In this document: positions 15,734-24,776 of the stretch, in pieces
Layout: every line of letters starts with the position of its first letter
Numbering within the stretch: position 1 is the first letter of the stretch
From: Filomicrobium sp.
GTDB lineage: Bacteria; Pseudomonadota; Alphaproteobacteria; Rhizobiales; Hyphomicrobiaceae
Direction of reading: 5' to 3'
DNA length: 57,211 nt
Assembly: GCA_029287535.1 (NCBI GenBank)
Contig: JARFQY010000337.1
Location: 1-57,211, forward strand
The notes under the pieces: generated by a model
What the model saw: only the letters and a program-made list of their open reading frames with translations
What the model was told of the DNA's origin: nothing
The model's database searches: none
Position numbers and translations under genes: made by a program

Positions 15734-17395
15734 TTACTTCCTTTTCTTCTTCTTGCGGGCGGACTTGCCGCCGCGTCCCGCGGCAGGCATTCCGGGAAGA
15801 CCGGCGCCGCCGAGTCCGGGCAGACCAACGGGTGGAAGTCCACCACCGCCGAGACCTGGGAGTAGCCCGCCTGGGGCATTGCCACCGAGGCCTGGAAGCG
15901 ACGGGGATTTCGATGCCGGCGACGGGCTGCGAGAACCACCAGGCGCGGGCAGCTGCTCGCGGAGTTCGGGAGGGAGCTGCTCGAGGGCCTTTGGGTCCAG
16001 GCTCGACAATTCTTGCTGCATGGCGGCCATTTCGGCCTCGCTTGGTGCTGCAGCGCCTCCCATCCCCATGCCGCCCATCATGCGGCCCATGAGGCCCTTC
16101 TTGCCCATGGACTTCATCATGTCGGCCATCTGGCGGTGCATTTTGAGGAGCTTGTTGATGTCCTGGACGCTGGTTCCAGAGCCGGCCGCAACGCGGCGCT
16201 TCCTTTTGGCATCGAGTACTTTGGGCGCGCGGCGTTCCTTGGGCGTCATCGAAGAGATGATCGCGCGCTGACGTTTGAAGAGCTTTTCACCGGCGTCGAG
16301 ATCGCCGATCTGGGATTTCATCTTGCCGATGCCGGGCAACATCCCCATGACGCCCTGCATCCCGCCCATGCGCTCCATCTGTTTGAGCTGCTCGGAAAGG
16401 TCCTCCAGGTCAAAGGCGCCTTTGCGCATCTTCTGCGCGATTTTGGTCGCCTTTTCCGCATCGATGGTCTGAGCAGCCTTTTCGACGAGGCTGACCACGT
16501 CGCCCATTCCCAGAATGCGGCCGGCAATACGTCCTGGATGAAAGTCCTCCAGTTCGTCCCATTTTTCGCCGACGCCCAGCAGTTTGATCGGCTTGCCGGT
16601 TACTGCGCGCATGGACAACGCCGCACCCCCGCGACCATCACCATCGGCGCGAGTCAAAACGATGCCGGAGATGCCAATTCGGCCGTCGAAGGCCTTGGCG
16701 GTATTGACGGCGTCCTGACCGGTGAGGCTGTCGGCTACGAGCAGGACTTCGTGCGGGTTGGTGGCGGCTTTGACCTCGGCGACTTCGGCCATGAGGCCTT
16801 CGTCAACAGTCACGCGACCGGCGGTGTCGAGCAGAACAACATCGTAGCCGCCAAGTTTTGCGGCTTCGATGGCACGCTTGGCGATTTGCAGGGGTGACTG
16901 GCCATCGACAATCGGCAATGTGTCGATTTCGGTCTGTTCACCAAGGACCCGAAGCTGCTCCTGGGCGGCCGGGCGGCGGGTATCCAGGGAAGCCATCAAT
17001 GGCTTCTTCTTTTCCTTTGTCTTGAGACGGTAGGCGATCTTGGCCGTTGACGTGGTCTTGCCCGACCCCTGCAGGCCAACCATCAGGATTGGCACTGGCG
17101 GAACAGCGTTAAGGTCAATGGGGTCGGCGTCCGAACCCAGCATGGCGACCAGTTCGTCGTTGACGAGCTTCACGACCATCTGGCCCGGCGTTACCGACCT
17201 CAGGACCTCCTGGCCAATGGCTTTGGCCTTGACCTTGTCAACGAACGGTCTGACGACGTCGAGGGCGACATCCGCCTCAAGCAGGGCCCGGCGGATTTCG
17301 CGCATGGCCTCGTTGACGTCGGACTCGCTCAGGGCACCGCGCTTGGTGAGCTTGTCGAGGACGCCCGAGAGGCGATCTGTCAGCGATTGGAACAT
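15734..17395 (-). CDS. ffh: Signal recognition particle GTPase Ffh
   Basis: The protein subunit of the SRP, which binds signal sequences on ribosomes and docks with FtsY (encoded at 21.8 kb). Domain order is N (1-90), G with GLQGSGKTT (107-115) and DTAGR near 190, then the methionine-rich M domain with the RNA-binding stretch VLDAKRKRRVAAGSGTS. At 553 residues it is longer than typical Ffh (about 450-520). The last 65 residues are a Gly/Pro/Leu-rich low-complexity tail ending in a basic KKKKRK. The methionine cluster MGRMMGGMGMGG is present. It is cotranscribed with rpsP. Confidence 0.97.
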   Translation of the reverse strand: MFQSLTDRLSGVLDKLTKRGALSESDVNEAMREIRRALLEADVALDVVRPFVDKVKAKAIGQEVLRSVTPGQMVVKLVNDELVAMLGSDADPIDLNAVPPVPILMVGLQGSGKTTSTAKIAYRLKTKEKKKPLMASLDTRRPAAQEQLRVLGEQTEIDTLPIVDGQSPLQIAKRAIEAAKLGGYDVVLLDTAGRVTVDEGLMAEVAEVKAATNPHEVLLVADSLTGQDAVNTAKAFDGRIGISGIVLTRADGDGRGGAALSMRAVTGKPIKLLGVGEKWDELEDFHPGRIAGRILGMGDVVSLVEKAAQTIDAEKATKIAQKMRKGAFDLEDLSEQLKQMERMGGMQGVMGMLPGIGKMKSQIGDLDAGEKLFKRQRAIISSMTPKERRAPKVLDAKRKRRVAAGSGTSVQDINKLLKMHRQMADMMKSMGKKGLMGRMMGGMGMGGAAAPSEAEMAAMQQELSSLDPKALEQLPPELREQLPAPGGSRSPSPASKSPSLPGLGGNAPGGLLPGLGGGGLPPVGLPGLGGAGLPGMPAAGRGGKSARKKKKRK

Positions 17396-17816
17396 TTTCT
17401 CTCGTCTTGTGTCGTCGTCAGAGTTTCGCCTCGTGGGCCCGTCTCTTCGGCAGACCCTTTGTTTTCCTCAATATGGGCTTGATCGCCCGACAGAGAACGC
17501 CCAAACCCGAATGCATCCGCGGGCGATTCTCGCCGGCGGATGGTGACCCCGTTGCCTCCAAATCACTGAGTTGCCGTTTTTTCAGGCCAGGATTCTGTGC
17601 AAAAGAGCGGCTCGTGGAACGGGCCTAGCTATAGATAAGCGCCAGTTTCTGGGTGATCAGGCGTCCGATGTCAACCGGCAACAGATCACAGTTTCGCAGC
17701 TGTCGCCATGGACATAGGCAAGCAACGGCGCTAATCGCAACTATAGGGGTTGCTGATTCTGCGAGACGTGACGGGGCGTTTACGTCGGCGCGATCAGAAT
17801 TGGGGGAAGGCAAAAA
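17396..17816. other. Divergent promoter region of ffh and the EF-hand lipoprotein gene
   Basis: About 420 bases without a convincing gene. It must carry the ffh promoter (minus) and that of the gene at 17817 (plus), whose ribosome site is GGGGGAAGG. I see no repeats, riboswitch-like fold or terminator of note; a T6 run at 17577-17583 has no clear stem before it. Confidence 0.5.
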
Positions 17817-18317
17817 ATGCTGAAGCGAGGTTTCGCCTGCTTCGTAATCGTGTCCGCCGCGGCCGCCGTTGCCGCTTGCGGAGGGGGTGGAGGTTCACCG
17901 TTTGGGGGTGCGTCTTCGAATGAGCTGCTGTTCGTCAGCGCTGCTCCCACCTGGGACCTCGACAAGAACAGGTCTGTTACCTGTGAAGAGTGGCAGAACT
18001 ATACGACCCAGCTGTTCACCGAGGCAGATGCCAACCGGGATGGCGCGCTGACGGTCGAGGAATATCAGCGTGTGATCCGTTCTGACCGGTTATTCCAGAG
18101 CGCCGGCCACAAGTACTTCGATGCCAATAGTGACGGCAAGGTCGTTGTCGCTGAGATGACCGGAAAGCCAAATCCGGCGTTCAAGATCCTGGACAAGAAC
18201 GGGGACTGCCAAATCGGGCCCAATGAAATGGTCCACACCCGGCAAATCCAGAAGCTCAAGAAAGCAAGCACTGAGGGGCCTCCTACAGGCGACCCGACTG
18301 GCGGGATCGGCCGGTGA
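17817..18317 (+). CDS. EF-hand calcium-binding lipoprotein
   Basis: A 166-residue exported protein with a signal peptide and lipobox (AVAAC, Cys about residue 21), then a glycine run and four EF-hand-like loops: DLDKNRSVTCEEW, DANRDGALTVEEY, DANSDGKVVVAEM and DKNGDCQIGPNEM. The second and third loops have the best Ca2+ ligand spacing (D-x-N-x-D-G...E/M); the first lacks the usual central Gly, and the third and fourth end in VAEM/PNEM. It is expected to be anchored in the inner or outer membrane facing the periplasm. Role unknown: calcium sensing, buffering or structural. Start ATG with a strong ribosome site. Confidence 0.85.
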   Translation: MLKRGFACFVIVSAAAAVAACGGGGGSPFGGASSNELLFVSAAPTWDLDKNRSVTCEEWQNYTTQLFTEADANRDGALTVEEYQRVIRSDRLFQSAGHKYFDANSDGKVVVAEMTGKPNPAFKILDKNGDCQIGPNEMVHTRQIQKLKKASTEGPPTGDPTGGIGR

Positions 18318-18384
18318 AGCTCGATTCCGCTCAATCGCACCTCAGTGATTTGATTGGGTGGACGGACGATACGGTCGATCAAAC

Positions 18385-19539
18385 CTACTTTGGCGACAGG
18401 CGAAGGATTTTGCCGTCGTCATCATCGGTGAGGACATAGACGGCCCCATCCGGGCCTTCGCGAACGTCGCGGATGCGGTCACCGCGACCGGTGAGCAGCG
18501 CTTCCTCCCGGGCGACCTTGCCATCCTCCATGACGAGCCTGGAAAGCTGGGCGCCCGCCAATCCTCCGACGAGGAAGTTGCCTTTCCAGCCCGGTATGAG
18601 ATCACCCGTGTAGAGCTCCAGCCCGGAAGTCGCGATGGACGGGTCCCAGTAATAGACTGGTTGTTCCATGCCGGACTTGCTGGTGCCCTTTCCAATTTTG
18701 GCGCCGGAGTAGTGGCGGCCATAGCTGATGACGGGCCAACCGTAGTTGCTGCCCTTTTGCGGGTTGTTCAGTTCGTCTCCGCCTTGCGCGCCATGTTCCA
18801 CCGTCCACAATTGCCCGGTCGACGGGTCGAGAACGGCACCTTGAATGTTGCGGTGGCCTATGGACCAAACCTCAGGAGCCCAGCCGGGCAGGTTTGGATT
18901 GCCGGAAGCGGGCTTGCCATCCGTGGTGATGCGTAAGACTTTGCCGATCGACACATTTGGATCCTGGGCTTTTGCGCTTTCGGTGCCGAGATCGCCGGTT
19001 GTCACGAACAGGTCACCCGACTTGTCGATGACGATGCGCGATCCGAAGTGGCGGCCGGTTCTGACAGCGGGGTTCTGCCGGTAGATGATCTCGACATTGT
19101 CGAGTGCCGCCTTGTCGCCGTCCAGCACAAGCTGACCGCGGCCGACGGCGGTGGCGGCCTTGCCGCCTCCTCGCGGCTCGGCAAAGGAGAAATACAGCGT
19201 CCCCGTGGTGTCGAAGTCTGGAGCCAAACGGACATCGAGCAAGCCGCCTTGTCCCTGGGCGTGAACTTTCGGCAGGCCGGATACCGGCTTTGACTTCTTG
19301 CCGTCCATCGAGACGATGCGTAACCGGCCCGGGCGTTCCGTGACGAGCATCCGGTCATCCGGAAGGAATTGCAGGCCCCAAGGCTCTGCGAGGCCCGAGG
19401 CAACGGTCTCCACCTTAATGTCGGAACTTGGCGCCTCAGGCGCTTTCGTTATGGCCAGGCTGGCGGCGGGAACAAGGCCGAGCCCCACGGCAGACAGAAA
19501 GACGGTGGCGAGGGTCGATTTACGGAGCTTTTTCTGCAT
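18385..19539 (-). CDS. PQQ-dependent aldose sugar dehydrogenase family protein (YliI/Asd type)
   Basis: A periplasmic six-bladed beta-propeller enzyme of 384 residues with signal peptide (cleavage after SLA, about residue 29). Recognisable blocks are VASGLAEPWGLQFLPDD, MLVTERPGRLRIV, GQGGLLDVRLAPDF, RTGRHFGSRIVID, GWAPEVWSIGHRNIQG, WTVEHGAQGGDELN, NYGWPVISYG, and GDRIRDVREGPDGAVYVLTDD. Homologues bind PQQ and Ca2+ and oxidise aldoses to lactones. No PQQ synthesis genes are in the window. It converges with the EF-hand lipoprotein gene, 67 bases apart. Confidence 0.9.
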   Translation of the reverse strand: MQKKLRKSTLATVFLSAVGLGLVPAASLAITKAPEAPSSDIKVETVASGLAEPWGLQFLPDDRMLVTERPGRLRIVSMDGKKSKPVSGLPKVHAQGQGGLLDVRLAPDFDTTGTLYFSFAEPRGGGKAATAVGRGQLVLDGDKAALDNVEIIYRQNPAVRTGRHFGSRIVIDKSGDLFVTTGDLGTESAKAQDPNVSIGKVLRITTDGKPASGNPNLPGWAPEVWSIGHRNIQGAVLDPSTGQLWTVEHGAQGGDELNNPQKGSNYGWPVISYGRHYSGAKIGKGTSKSGMEQPVYYWDPSIATSGLELYTGDLIPGWKGNFLVGGLAGAQLSRLVMEDGKVAREEALLTGRGDRIRDVREGPDGAVYVLTDDDDGKILRLSPK

Positions 19540-19706
19540 TCTGGATCGGCGTCCCTTTACTCACGGCGCTTATTCATCAGGCTCGATATATGGTGTTTTT
19601 GGCTTTCGTCGCCCGCCCGGCCCTGTCAACCCTTCGTGATCTCGCCAACGCTTTAAGCCGGTGCTGAAGTTGCGGTTAGCGCGCTACTCCTCCATATATC
19701 GGGCGC

Positions 19707-20546
19707 ATGAACACCTCGCCGATCAGATTTCAGAAAATGAATGGCCTCGGAAACGAGATCCTGGTTGTTGATCTTCGCGGGTCCGCGAAGGTTTTCGGCA
19801 GTCACGAAGTTGCCGGTATCGCCGCGCGTCCTGAGACAGGTTTTGACCAGATGATGGTGCTGTATGATGCGCGAACGCCCGGCACGACGGCTTACATTCG
19901 CATTTACAATGCGGACGGTTCGGAGGTTTCGGCATGCGGTAATGGCACCAGGTGCGTCGCGCTCAGCCTGTCCGAGGCCACCGGTACTCGCGACATGACG
20001 TTTGAAAGCGGGGCCGGATTGTTGACCGTGACGGTCGGCGGTGCTGATGAGATCACCGTCGATATGGGAGAGCCAAAATTCGGTTGGGAAGAGATTCCCC
20101 TAGCTGAGGAATTCCGCGATACGCGGGCGATCGAATTGCAGATCGGGCCGATCGACGATCCGGTGCTGCACTCTCCGTCTGTTGTGAATGTCGGCAACCC
20201 GCATGCGATCTTTTGGGTTGATAACGTCGACGCCTATGACCTGGAGCGGTTCGGCCCATTGCTGGAGAACCATCCGCTGTTTCCCGAGCGGGCCAATATT
20301 TCGCTGGCGCAGGTCGTGTCACGGGACAAGATCATTCTCAAGACGTGGGAGCGCGGCGCGGGCGTGACCAAAGCGTGCGGCTCGGCGGCGTGTGCCGCGG
20401 CGGTTTGCGGAGCGCGAAAGAAGCTCGTCGAACGCAAGGTGACCGTTGCGGTTCCGGGGGGAGAGCTTGGCATCGAATGGACACCGCGGGGACGAATCTT
20501 GATGACCGGCCCGGCCGCTTTCGAAACCGAGGGTGCTCTGCCGTGA
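19707..20546 (+). CDS. dapF: Diaminopimelate epimerase
   Basis: Converts LL- to meso-diaminopimelate, for lysine and for peptidoglycan stem peptides. The 279-residue protein has the two catalytic cysteines in [15 protein letters not shown] (C77) and [13 protein letters not shown] (C224), plus the N-terminal [10 protein letters not shown] block. It is the first gene of a translationally coupled set: its TGA stop overlaps the GTG start of mtaB by two bases, and mtaB overlaps ftsY in the same way. Confidence 0.97.
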   Translation: MNTSPIRFQKMNGLGNEILVVDLRGSAKVFGSHEVAGIAARPETGFDQMMVLYDARTPGTTAYIRIYNADGSEVSACGNGTRCVALSLSEATGTRDMTFESGAGLLTVTVGGADEITVDMGEPKFGWEEIPLAEEFRDTRAIELQIGPIDDPVLHSPSVVNVGNPHAIFWVDNVDAYDLERFGPLLENHPLFPERANISLAQVVSRDKIILKTWERGAGVTKACGSAACAAAVCGARKKLVERKVTVAVPGGELGIEWTPRGRILMTGPAAFETEGALP

Positions 20547-21829
20547 CCAATGAGAACGGTGCCGTTCGCGCCTCTTCTGACGTGTCGATCATCACACTTG
20601 GCTGTCGGCTCAACACCTATGAGTCGGAGGTGATGCGCGGGCATGCTGACAAGGCCGGCCTTGAAGATGCGGTGATCATCAATACCTGCGCGGTGACTGG
20701 TGAGGCGGTGCGGCAAGCGCTACAGACAATCCGAAGGGTGCGGCGCGAGAGACCCGACGCGAAGATCATCGTTACAGGTTGCGCGGCGCAGATCGAGCCC
20801 GAGCGTTTTGCAGAAATCGAGGCCGTCGATCACGTCATCGGCAATGGCGAAAAGATGCAGGCGGCGACGTTCCAGGCTCTGGCGAGCGGCTCGGCCGGCC
20901 GGATGCGCGTCAACGACATCATGAGCGTCAAGGAAACCGCTTCACACATGATTGGCGGCTTTGGGACGCGGACGCGGGCCTACGTTCAGGTGCAGAACGG
21001 CTGCGACCACAGGTGCACGTTTTGCATCATCCCCTATGGTCGGGGTCCATCGCGGTCGGTGGCCGCGGGGGAGATCGTCGGTGAAATCCGCAAGCTCGTG
21101 GAGAATGGCTATCGCGAGGTGGTGCTGACCGGAGTTGACATCACATCGTACGGGCGGGATTTGCCCGGGCAACCGACGCTAGGCAACCTCGTTCGGCGTA
21201 TCCTGAAGCTGGTGCCTGAGCTTGCAAGATTGAGGCTTTCATCCATTGACCAGGTCGAGGTTGATGATGAGTTCTGGCGCGCGCTTGCAGAAGAGGAGCG
21301 GCTGATGCCGCATCTTCATCTGTCAATGCAGTCTGGGGACGACATGGTCTTGAAGCGGATGAAGCGGCGGCATCTGCGCGCGGATGCGATATCCTTCTGC
21401 GACAAGGCGCGCAAAGTGCGGTCGGACGTCGTATTCGGAGCGGATCTTATCGCCGGCTTTCCCACCGAAACGGTGGCGATGTTCGAGAATACGCTTGATC
21501 TCGTAAGTGCCTGCGGATTGACCTATCTGCACGTATTTCCGTTTTCCCCGCGTGAGGGAACGCCTGCCGCGAAGATGCCGCAAGTGACCCGCAGAGCTGT
21601 CAAAGAGCGCGCGCAGCGGCTTCGCGAAGAGGGCGATGTGGCGTTGCGCGCCTTTCTTGATGCACAAACCGGGCGTGAGGCGGAAATCCTGTTGGAAAAG
21701 AGCCAGTTCGGCCGCACGCAGCACTTCGCCGAGACCAATGTTGATGTGGCGGGAACCGCAGGCGGGATGCTCCGCGCGCGCATCACCGGTAATGATGGCC
21801 GGAGACTTCGCGCAGAGGTGGTTAGTTGA
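20543..21829 (+). CDS. mtaB: tRNA threonylcarbamoyladenosine methylthiotransferase MtaB
   Basis: A radical-SAM methylthiotransferase that converts t6A37 to ms2t6A37 in tRNAs. From the GTG at 20543 it is 428 residues. The N-terminal UPF0004 domain carries three cluster cysteines (C21 in GCRLNTYE, C49 in NTCAVT, C80 in TGCAAQ). The radical-SAM triad is CDHRCTFC (C154, C158, C161), and a C-terminal TRAM-like region follows. The frame is open upstream into dapF, but the GTG overlapping the dapF stop gives the canonical start. Order dapF-mtaB-ftsY is standard in Rhizobiales. Confidence 0.95.
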   Translation: MTNENGAVRASSDVSIITLGCRLNTYESEVMRGHADKAGLEDAVIINTCAVTGEAVRQALQTIRRVRRERPDAKIIVTGCAAQIEPERFAEIEAVDHVIGNGEKMQAATFQALASGSAGRMRVNDIMSVKETASHMIGGFGTRTRAYVQVQNGCDHRCTFCIIPYGRGPSRSVAAGEIVGEIRKLVENGYREVVLTGVDITSYGRDLPGQPTLGNLVRRILKLVPELARLRLSSIDQVEVDDEFWRALAEEERLMPHLHLSMQSGDDMVLKRMKRRHLRADAISFCDKARKVRSDVVFGADLIAGFPTETVAMFENTLDLVSACGLTYLHVFPFSPREGTPAAKMPQVTRRAVKERAQRLREEGDVALRAFLDAQTGREAEILLEKSQFGRTQHFAETNVDVAGTAGGMLRARITGNDGRRLRAEVVS

Positions 21830-22917
21830 ACCAATCGAGTCAAAAGGGCGGGTTGTTTGGCCGCATCCTTGGAGGCGCCAAAGAAACCGGCGCGACCGAA
21901 GATAAGGTATCGACCCAAGGCGCGGAGGCGGATGGCGCGACGCCGACGGCAGCCACGGGCGAGGGCGCTGGAGCGCCCGGAGGTGGTCCGGCGAGCGACG
22001 GCAAGAAAGGCTGGTTCGATCGCCTCAAATCCGGACTTACGAAAACCTCCTCCCAGATCTCGGACGGGATTACGGGACTGTTTACCCGGCAGAAGCTCGA
22101 TGAGGCGACGCTGGAGGACTTCGAGGACCTGCTGCTGCAGGCGGATCTGGGTGTCGAAACGGCAGCACGGATTACGGAGCGTATTTCCAAAGGACGCTAT
22201 GAAAAGGGAATCCCCCCTGAGGAAGTGAGGAAGATCCTTGCCGAGGAAGTCGAGCGGGTTCTTCAGCCCGTGGCGGGAACGCTGCAGATCGACGATCAGC
22301 ACAAGCCGCACGTGATCTTGATGGTCGGGGTCAATGGGACCGGGAAGACGACGACGATCGGTAAGCTGGCGGCGCAGTACGTAAGTCAGGGCAAAAAAGT
22401 CATGGTGGCGGCCGGTGATACCTTCCGTGCGGCCGCTATCGATCAGTTGAAAATCTGGGGGGAACGGACCGGGGCGACCGTCATTGCGGGGGATGTGGGC
22501 TCCGACGCCGCCGGCGTCGCGTTTGATGCCTTGAAACGGGCAACGGCGGAACAATATGACGCATTGCTGATTGATACGGCGGGGCGGCTGCAGAACAAGC
22601 AGGCATTGATGGAGGAATTGGAGAAAGTGGTTCGCGTTCTTGGCAAGATTTGCCCGAGCGCACCCCACGATTGCGTGCTCGTCCTCGATGCGACAACGGG
22701 TCAAAACGCAGTGCAGCAGGTGGAAGTCTTCCGCGAGAGGGCTGGTGTTAGCGGCTTGGTAATGACAAAACTGGATGGTACAGCGCGCGGGGGCATTTTG
22801 GTTTCGATTGCCGCCCAATACAAAATCCCGGTTTTCGCCGTGGGGATCGGCGAGGGCGTCGATGATTTGCAGTCCTTCGATGCGCGAGAGTTTGCGGTTG
22901 CGATCGCGGAAGTCTGA
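21826..22917 (+). CDS. ftsY: Signal recognition particle receptor FtsY
   Basis: The membrane-associated SRP receptor GTPase that docks Ffh-ribosome complexes at SecYEG. It is 363 residues: an Ala/Gly-rich, acidic A region (1-60), amphipathic membrane-binding segment KKGWFDRLKSGLTKTS, and N and G domains with GVNGTGKTT (168-176), DTAGR and TKLDGTARGG. Translation starts at a TTG (21826) overlapping the mtaB TGA, preceded by GAGGTGG. Confidence 0.97.
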   Translation: MNQSSQKGGLFGRILGGAKETGATEDKVSTQGAEADGATPTAATGEGAGAPGGGPASDGKKGWFDRLKSGLTKTSSQISDGITGLFTRQKLDEATLEDFEDLLLQADLGVETAARITERISKGRYEKGIPPEEVRKILAEEVERVLQPVAGTLQIDDQHKPHVILMVGVNGTGKTTTIGKLAAQYVSQGKKVMVAAGDTFRAAAIDQLKIWGERTGATVIAGDVGSDAAGVAFDALKRATAEQYDALLIDTAGRLQNKQALMEELEKVVRVLGKICPSAPHDCVLVLDATTGQNAVQQVEVFRERAGVSGLVMTKLDGTARGGILVSIAAQYKIPVFAVGIGEGVDDLQSFDAREFAVAIAEV

Positions 22918-23018
22918 GGTGTGGCGTTGTGTCTCGGTAGTAGCTTAGGGAACTGAGGTGCCGCGCTTGCTGCGCAGCATGACGGGTGCGATCTGCAACA
23001 AAAAGGATCGGTTTGAGA

Positions 23019-23837
23019 ATGAGCGAACGCAAGAGCTTCTTCCCATTCAATGCGAAGCAAACGGTCAATATTCTCAGTGAGTTCGGCCCGCTAGTTGCGA
23101 TGTTCATCGTCAATGCCGCGGCCGGTATCAATGCCGGGACGTGGGCGTTGATCATTGCGACGGGCGTCGCGATGATTGTCATGCAGATCGTATTGGGAAG
23201 GCTTCCGATGTTCCCAATCATTGCGTCCGCTGTCACAGTTCTATTCGGGGTCCTAACTCTGGTGACTGGGGATCCAATGTGGATCCAGATTAAGGTCACA
23301 ATATTCAACGTAATGTTCGCGCTGTTTCTCTTCACCGGCCTGCTCATTGGCAGGAACTTTTTTCAGCATATATTTGAAGGCACGTTTCACTATACAAAAG
23401 AGGGCTGGGATAAGTTTACCTGGAGCTTTGCGTGGTTCTTTATTCTTACGGCCTTCCTCAATGAGGTCGTGCGGCAATACTTCCAAAAAGACGGCCTGTA
23501 TCCGCCTGTCGGCTCCTCGCTCCATGACGTTCTCGGCTTCCAGATCGATGGTGTGAACGTTTGGATATTGTTCAAGATTGCGTTGATCATGCCGCTTTCG
23601 GGCCTTTATGCGTGGTATCTCACGACATTGATGTCGAAGTACCGCGTGCCTGATGACCGCTCAGGCGGGGTGGCGACACCTCAGCCGAAGTCAGAGAAGA
23701 AACAAGATGGCGTGGCTTACGCCGCAGCCGACGCAGTCGCCTCCGCGAGTTCCGCCGCTGGAAAAGCACCCAAGGTCTCCGGTGGGATCGGTCCGGTTGC
23801 CAAGCTGGGCAACGCTCCTTCGACGCCGACTTCGTAG
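23019..23837 (+). CDS. Septation protein A / YciB family, extended copy
   Basis: A 272-residue inner-membrane protein with five or six hydrophobic segments. The family core is present: VNILSEFGPLVAMFIVNAAAG, VLGRLPMFPI, TIFNVMFALFLFTGLLIGRNFFQHIF and FAWFFILTAFLNEVVRQ. Compared with the next gene it has an insertion of about 20 residues after the NEVVRQ block and an extra hydrophilic Ala/Ser/Lys tail of 65 residues. YciB proteins affect envelope synthesis and septation, with an unsettled biochemical role. The ATG at 23019 (MSERKSFFPF) is favoured over an upstream in-frame codon at 22986. Confidence 0.9.
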   Translation: MSERKSFFPFNAKQTVNILSEFGPLVAMFIVNAAAGINAGTWALIIATGVAMIVMQIVLGRLPMFPIIASAVTVLFGVLTLVTGDPMWIQIKVTIFNVMFALFLFTGLLIGRNFFQHIFEGTFHYTKEGWDKFTWSFAWFFILTAFLNEVVRQYFQKDGLYPPVGSSLHDVLGFQIDGVNVWILFKIALIMPLSGLYAWYLTTLMSKYRVPDDRSGGVATPQPKSEKKQDGVAYAAADAVASASSAAGKAPKVSGGIGPVAKLGNAPSTPTS

Positions 23838-23870
23838 AGCGAGCGGCAGAGTAAGAAGGCAACGAGTGTC

Positions 23871-24470
23871 ATGAGTGAACCTGGCGACAAACCCACCACG
23901 GACAAGGCGCCGGAGGTTGAGATCGATGCCCGGCAAATTGTGAAGTTTGCCGTCGAGCTGGGACCGCTCGTTGTATTTTTCATTGTTAATTCACAGGCTG
24001 GAATCTTTGTGGGAACGGCCTGGTTTATGGTCGCCACCACCATTGCGCTTACGGTCTCGCGGGTCGTGCTGGGACGCATTCCGGTCATGCCTCTGGTGTC
24101 CGGGGTGTGCATTCTATTTTTCGGCGCACTCACGCTCTGGTTGAATGACTCGACGTTCATCAAGATCAAACCGACCATCGTAAACTTGCTCTTCGCCAGT
24201 GTTCTCTTTGGCGGACTTGCTTTTGGGCACTCACTTTTGAAGTACGTCCTCGGAGAAGCGTTCAGCCTTACAGAAGAAGGATGGAGAGTCCTGACAATTC
24301 GTTGGGGTCTTTTTTTCCTGTTTCTTGCAGTGCTCAACGAGATCGTCTGGAGGAACTTCTCGGAAGACTTCTGGGTAAGCTTCAAGCTCTGGGGTCTGAT
24401 GCCGATTACTATGGTATTCGCGATGTCGCAGGTCGGCCTTTTGCAGCGTTATGAGAAAAGCAAGGGCTAG
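23871..24470 (+). CDS. yciB: Septation protein A / YciB, canonical copy
   Basis: A 199-residue inner-membrane protein of the YciB/IspZ (septation protein A) family, with the diagnostic C-terminal block NEIVWRNFSEDFWVSFKLWGLMPIT and five hydrophobic helices. It begins 33 bases after its tandem relative and is surely cotranscribed. The ftsY-yciB order is common in alphaproteobacteria; two copies in a row are less so. Known roles (Shigella, E. coli) concern cell-envelope growth and division; molecular function is unresolved. Confidence 0.93.
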   Translation: MSEPGDKPTTDKAPEVEIDARQIVKFAVELGPLVVFFIVNSQAGIFVGTAWFMVATTIALTVSRVVLGRIPVMPLVSGVCILFFGALTLWLNDSTFIKIKPTIVNLLFASVLFGGLAFGHSLLKYVLGEAFSLTEEGWRVLTIRWGLFFLFLAVLNEIVWRNFSEDFWVSFKLWGLMPITMVFAMSQVGLLQRYEKSKG

Positions 24471-24672
24471 ACCAATCGCAAGTTGCGGGCTGCTCAAGTT
24501 TTAGCCAGCGGGCCGAAGCTATCTGAACACTGATTGCTGCCTGTAATCGCCGCGATTTCGTCTCTCGGCGGATTGTCAGGTGTCCGATTTTCTGTCTCAA
24601 AGTAAGCAGTGGACGAAGCTGTCAATTTCGTATTTTCTATAGTTCGTCAGCTGCCCTTATCCCTGCGGGAAC

Positions 24673-24696
24673 TTGGATTTCGATAATCAATTTCAA
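24673..24696. promoter_or_regulatory. Imperfect 24-base palindrome upstream of the MarR gene
   Basis: TTGGATTT and AATTTCAA flank CGATAATC; six of eight arm positions are complementary. It lies 80 bases before the preferred start of the MarR-family gene, a usual place for an autoregulatory operator. Confidence 0.3.
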
Positions 24697-24776
24697 TACG
24701 TGTGATCCAAAAGGCTGACGACGACGAAAAAGAGACGAAAGCAAATACGAAGAACACAGATAAGGAGTTGAAGGTC

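Noticed and set aside
15693-16897. Long plus-strand frames opposite ffh
   Set aside because: They are shadows of the GC-rich, low-complexity ffh coding sequence; products are Pro/Arg- or His-rich without domain signals.
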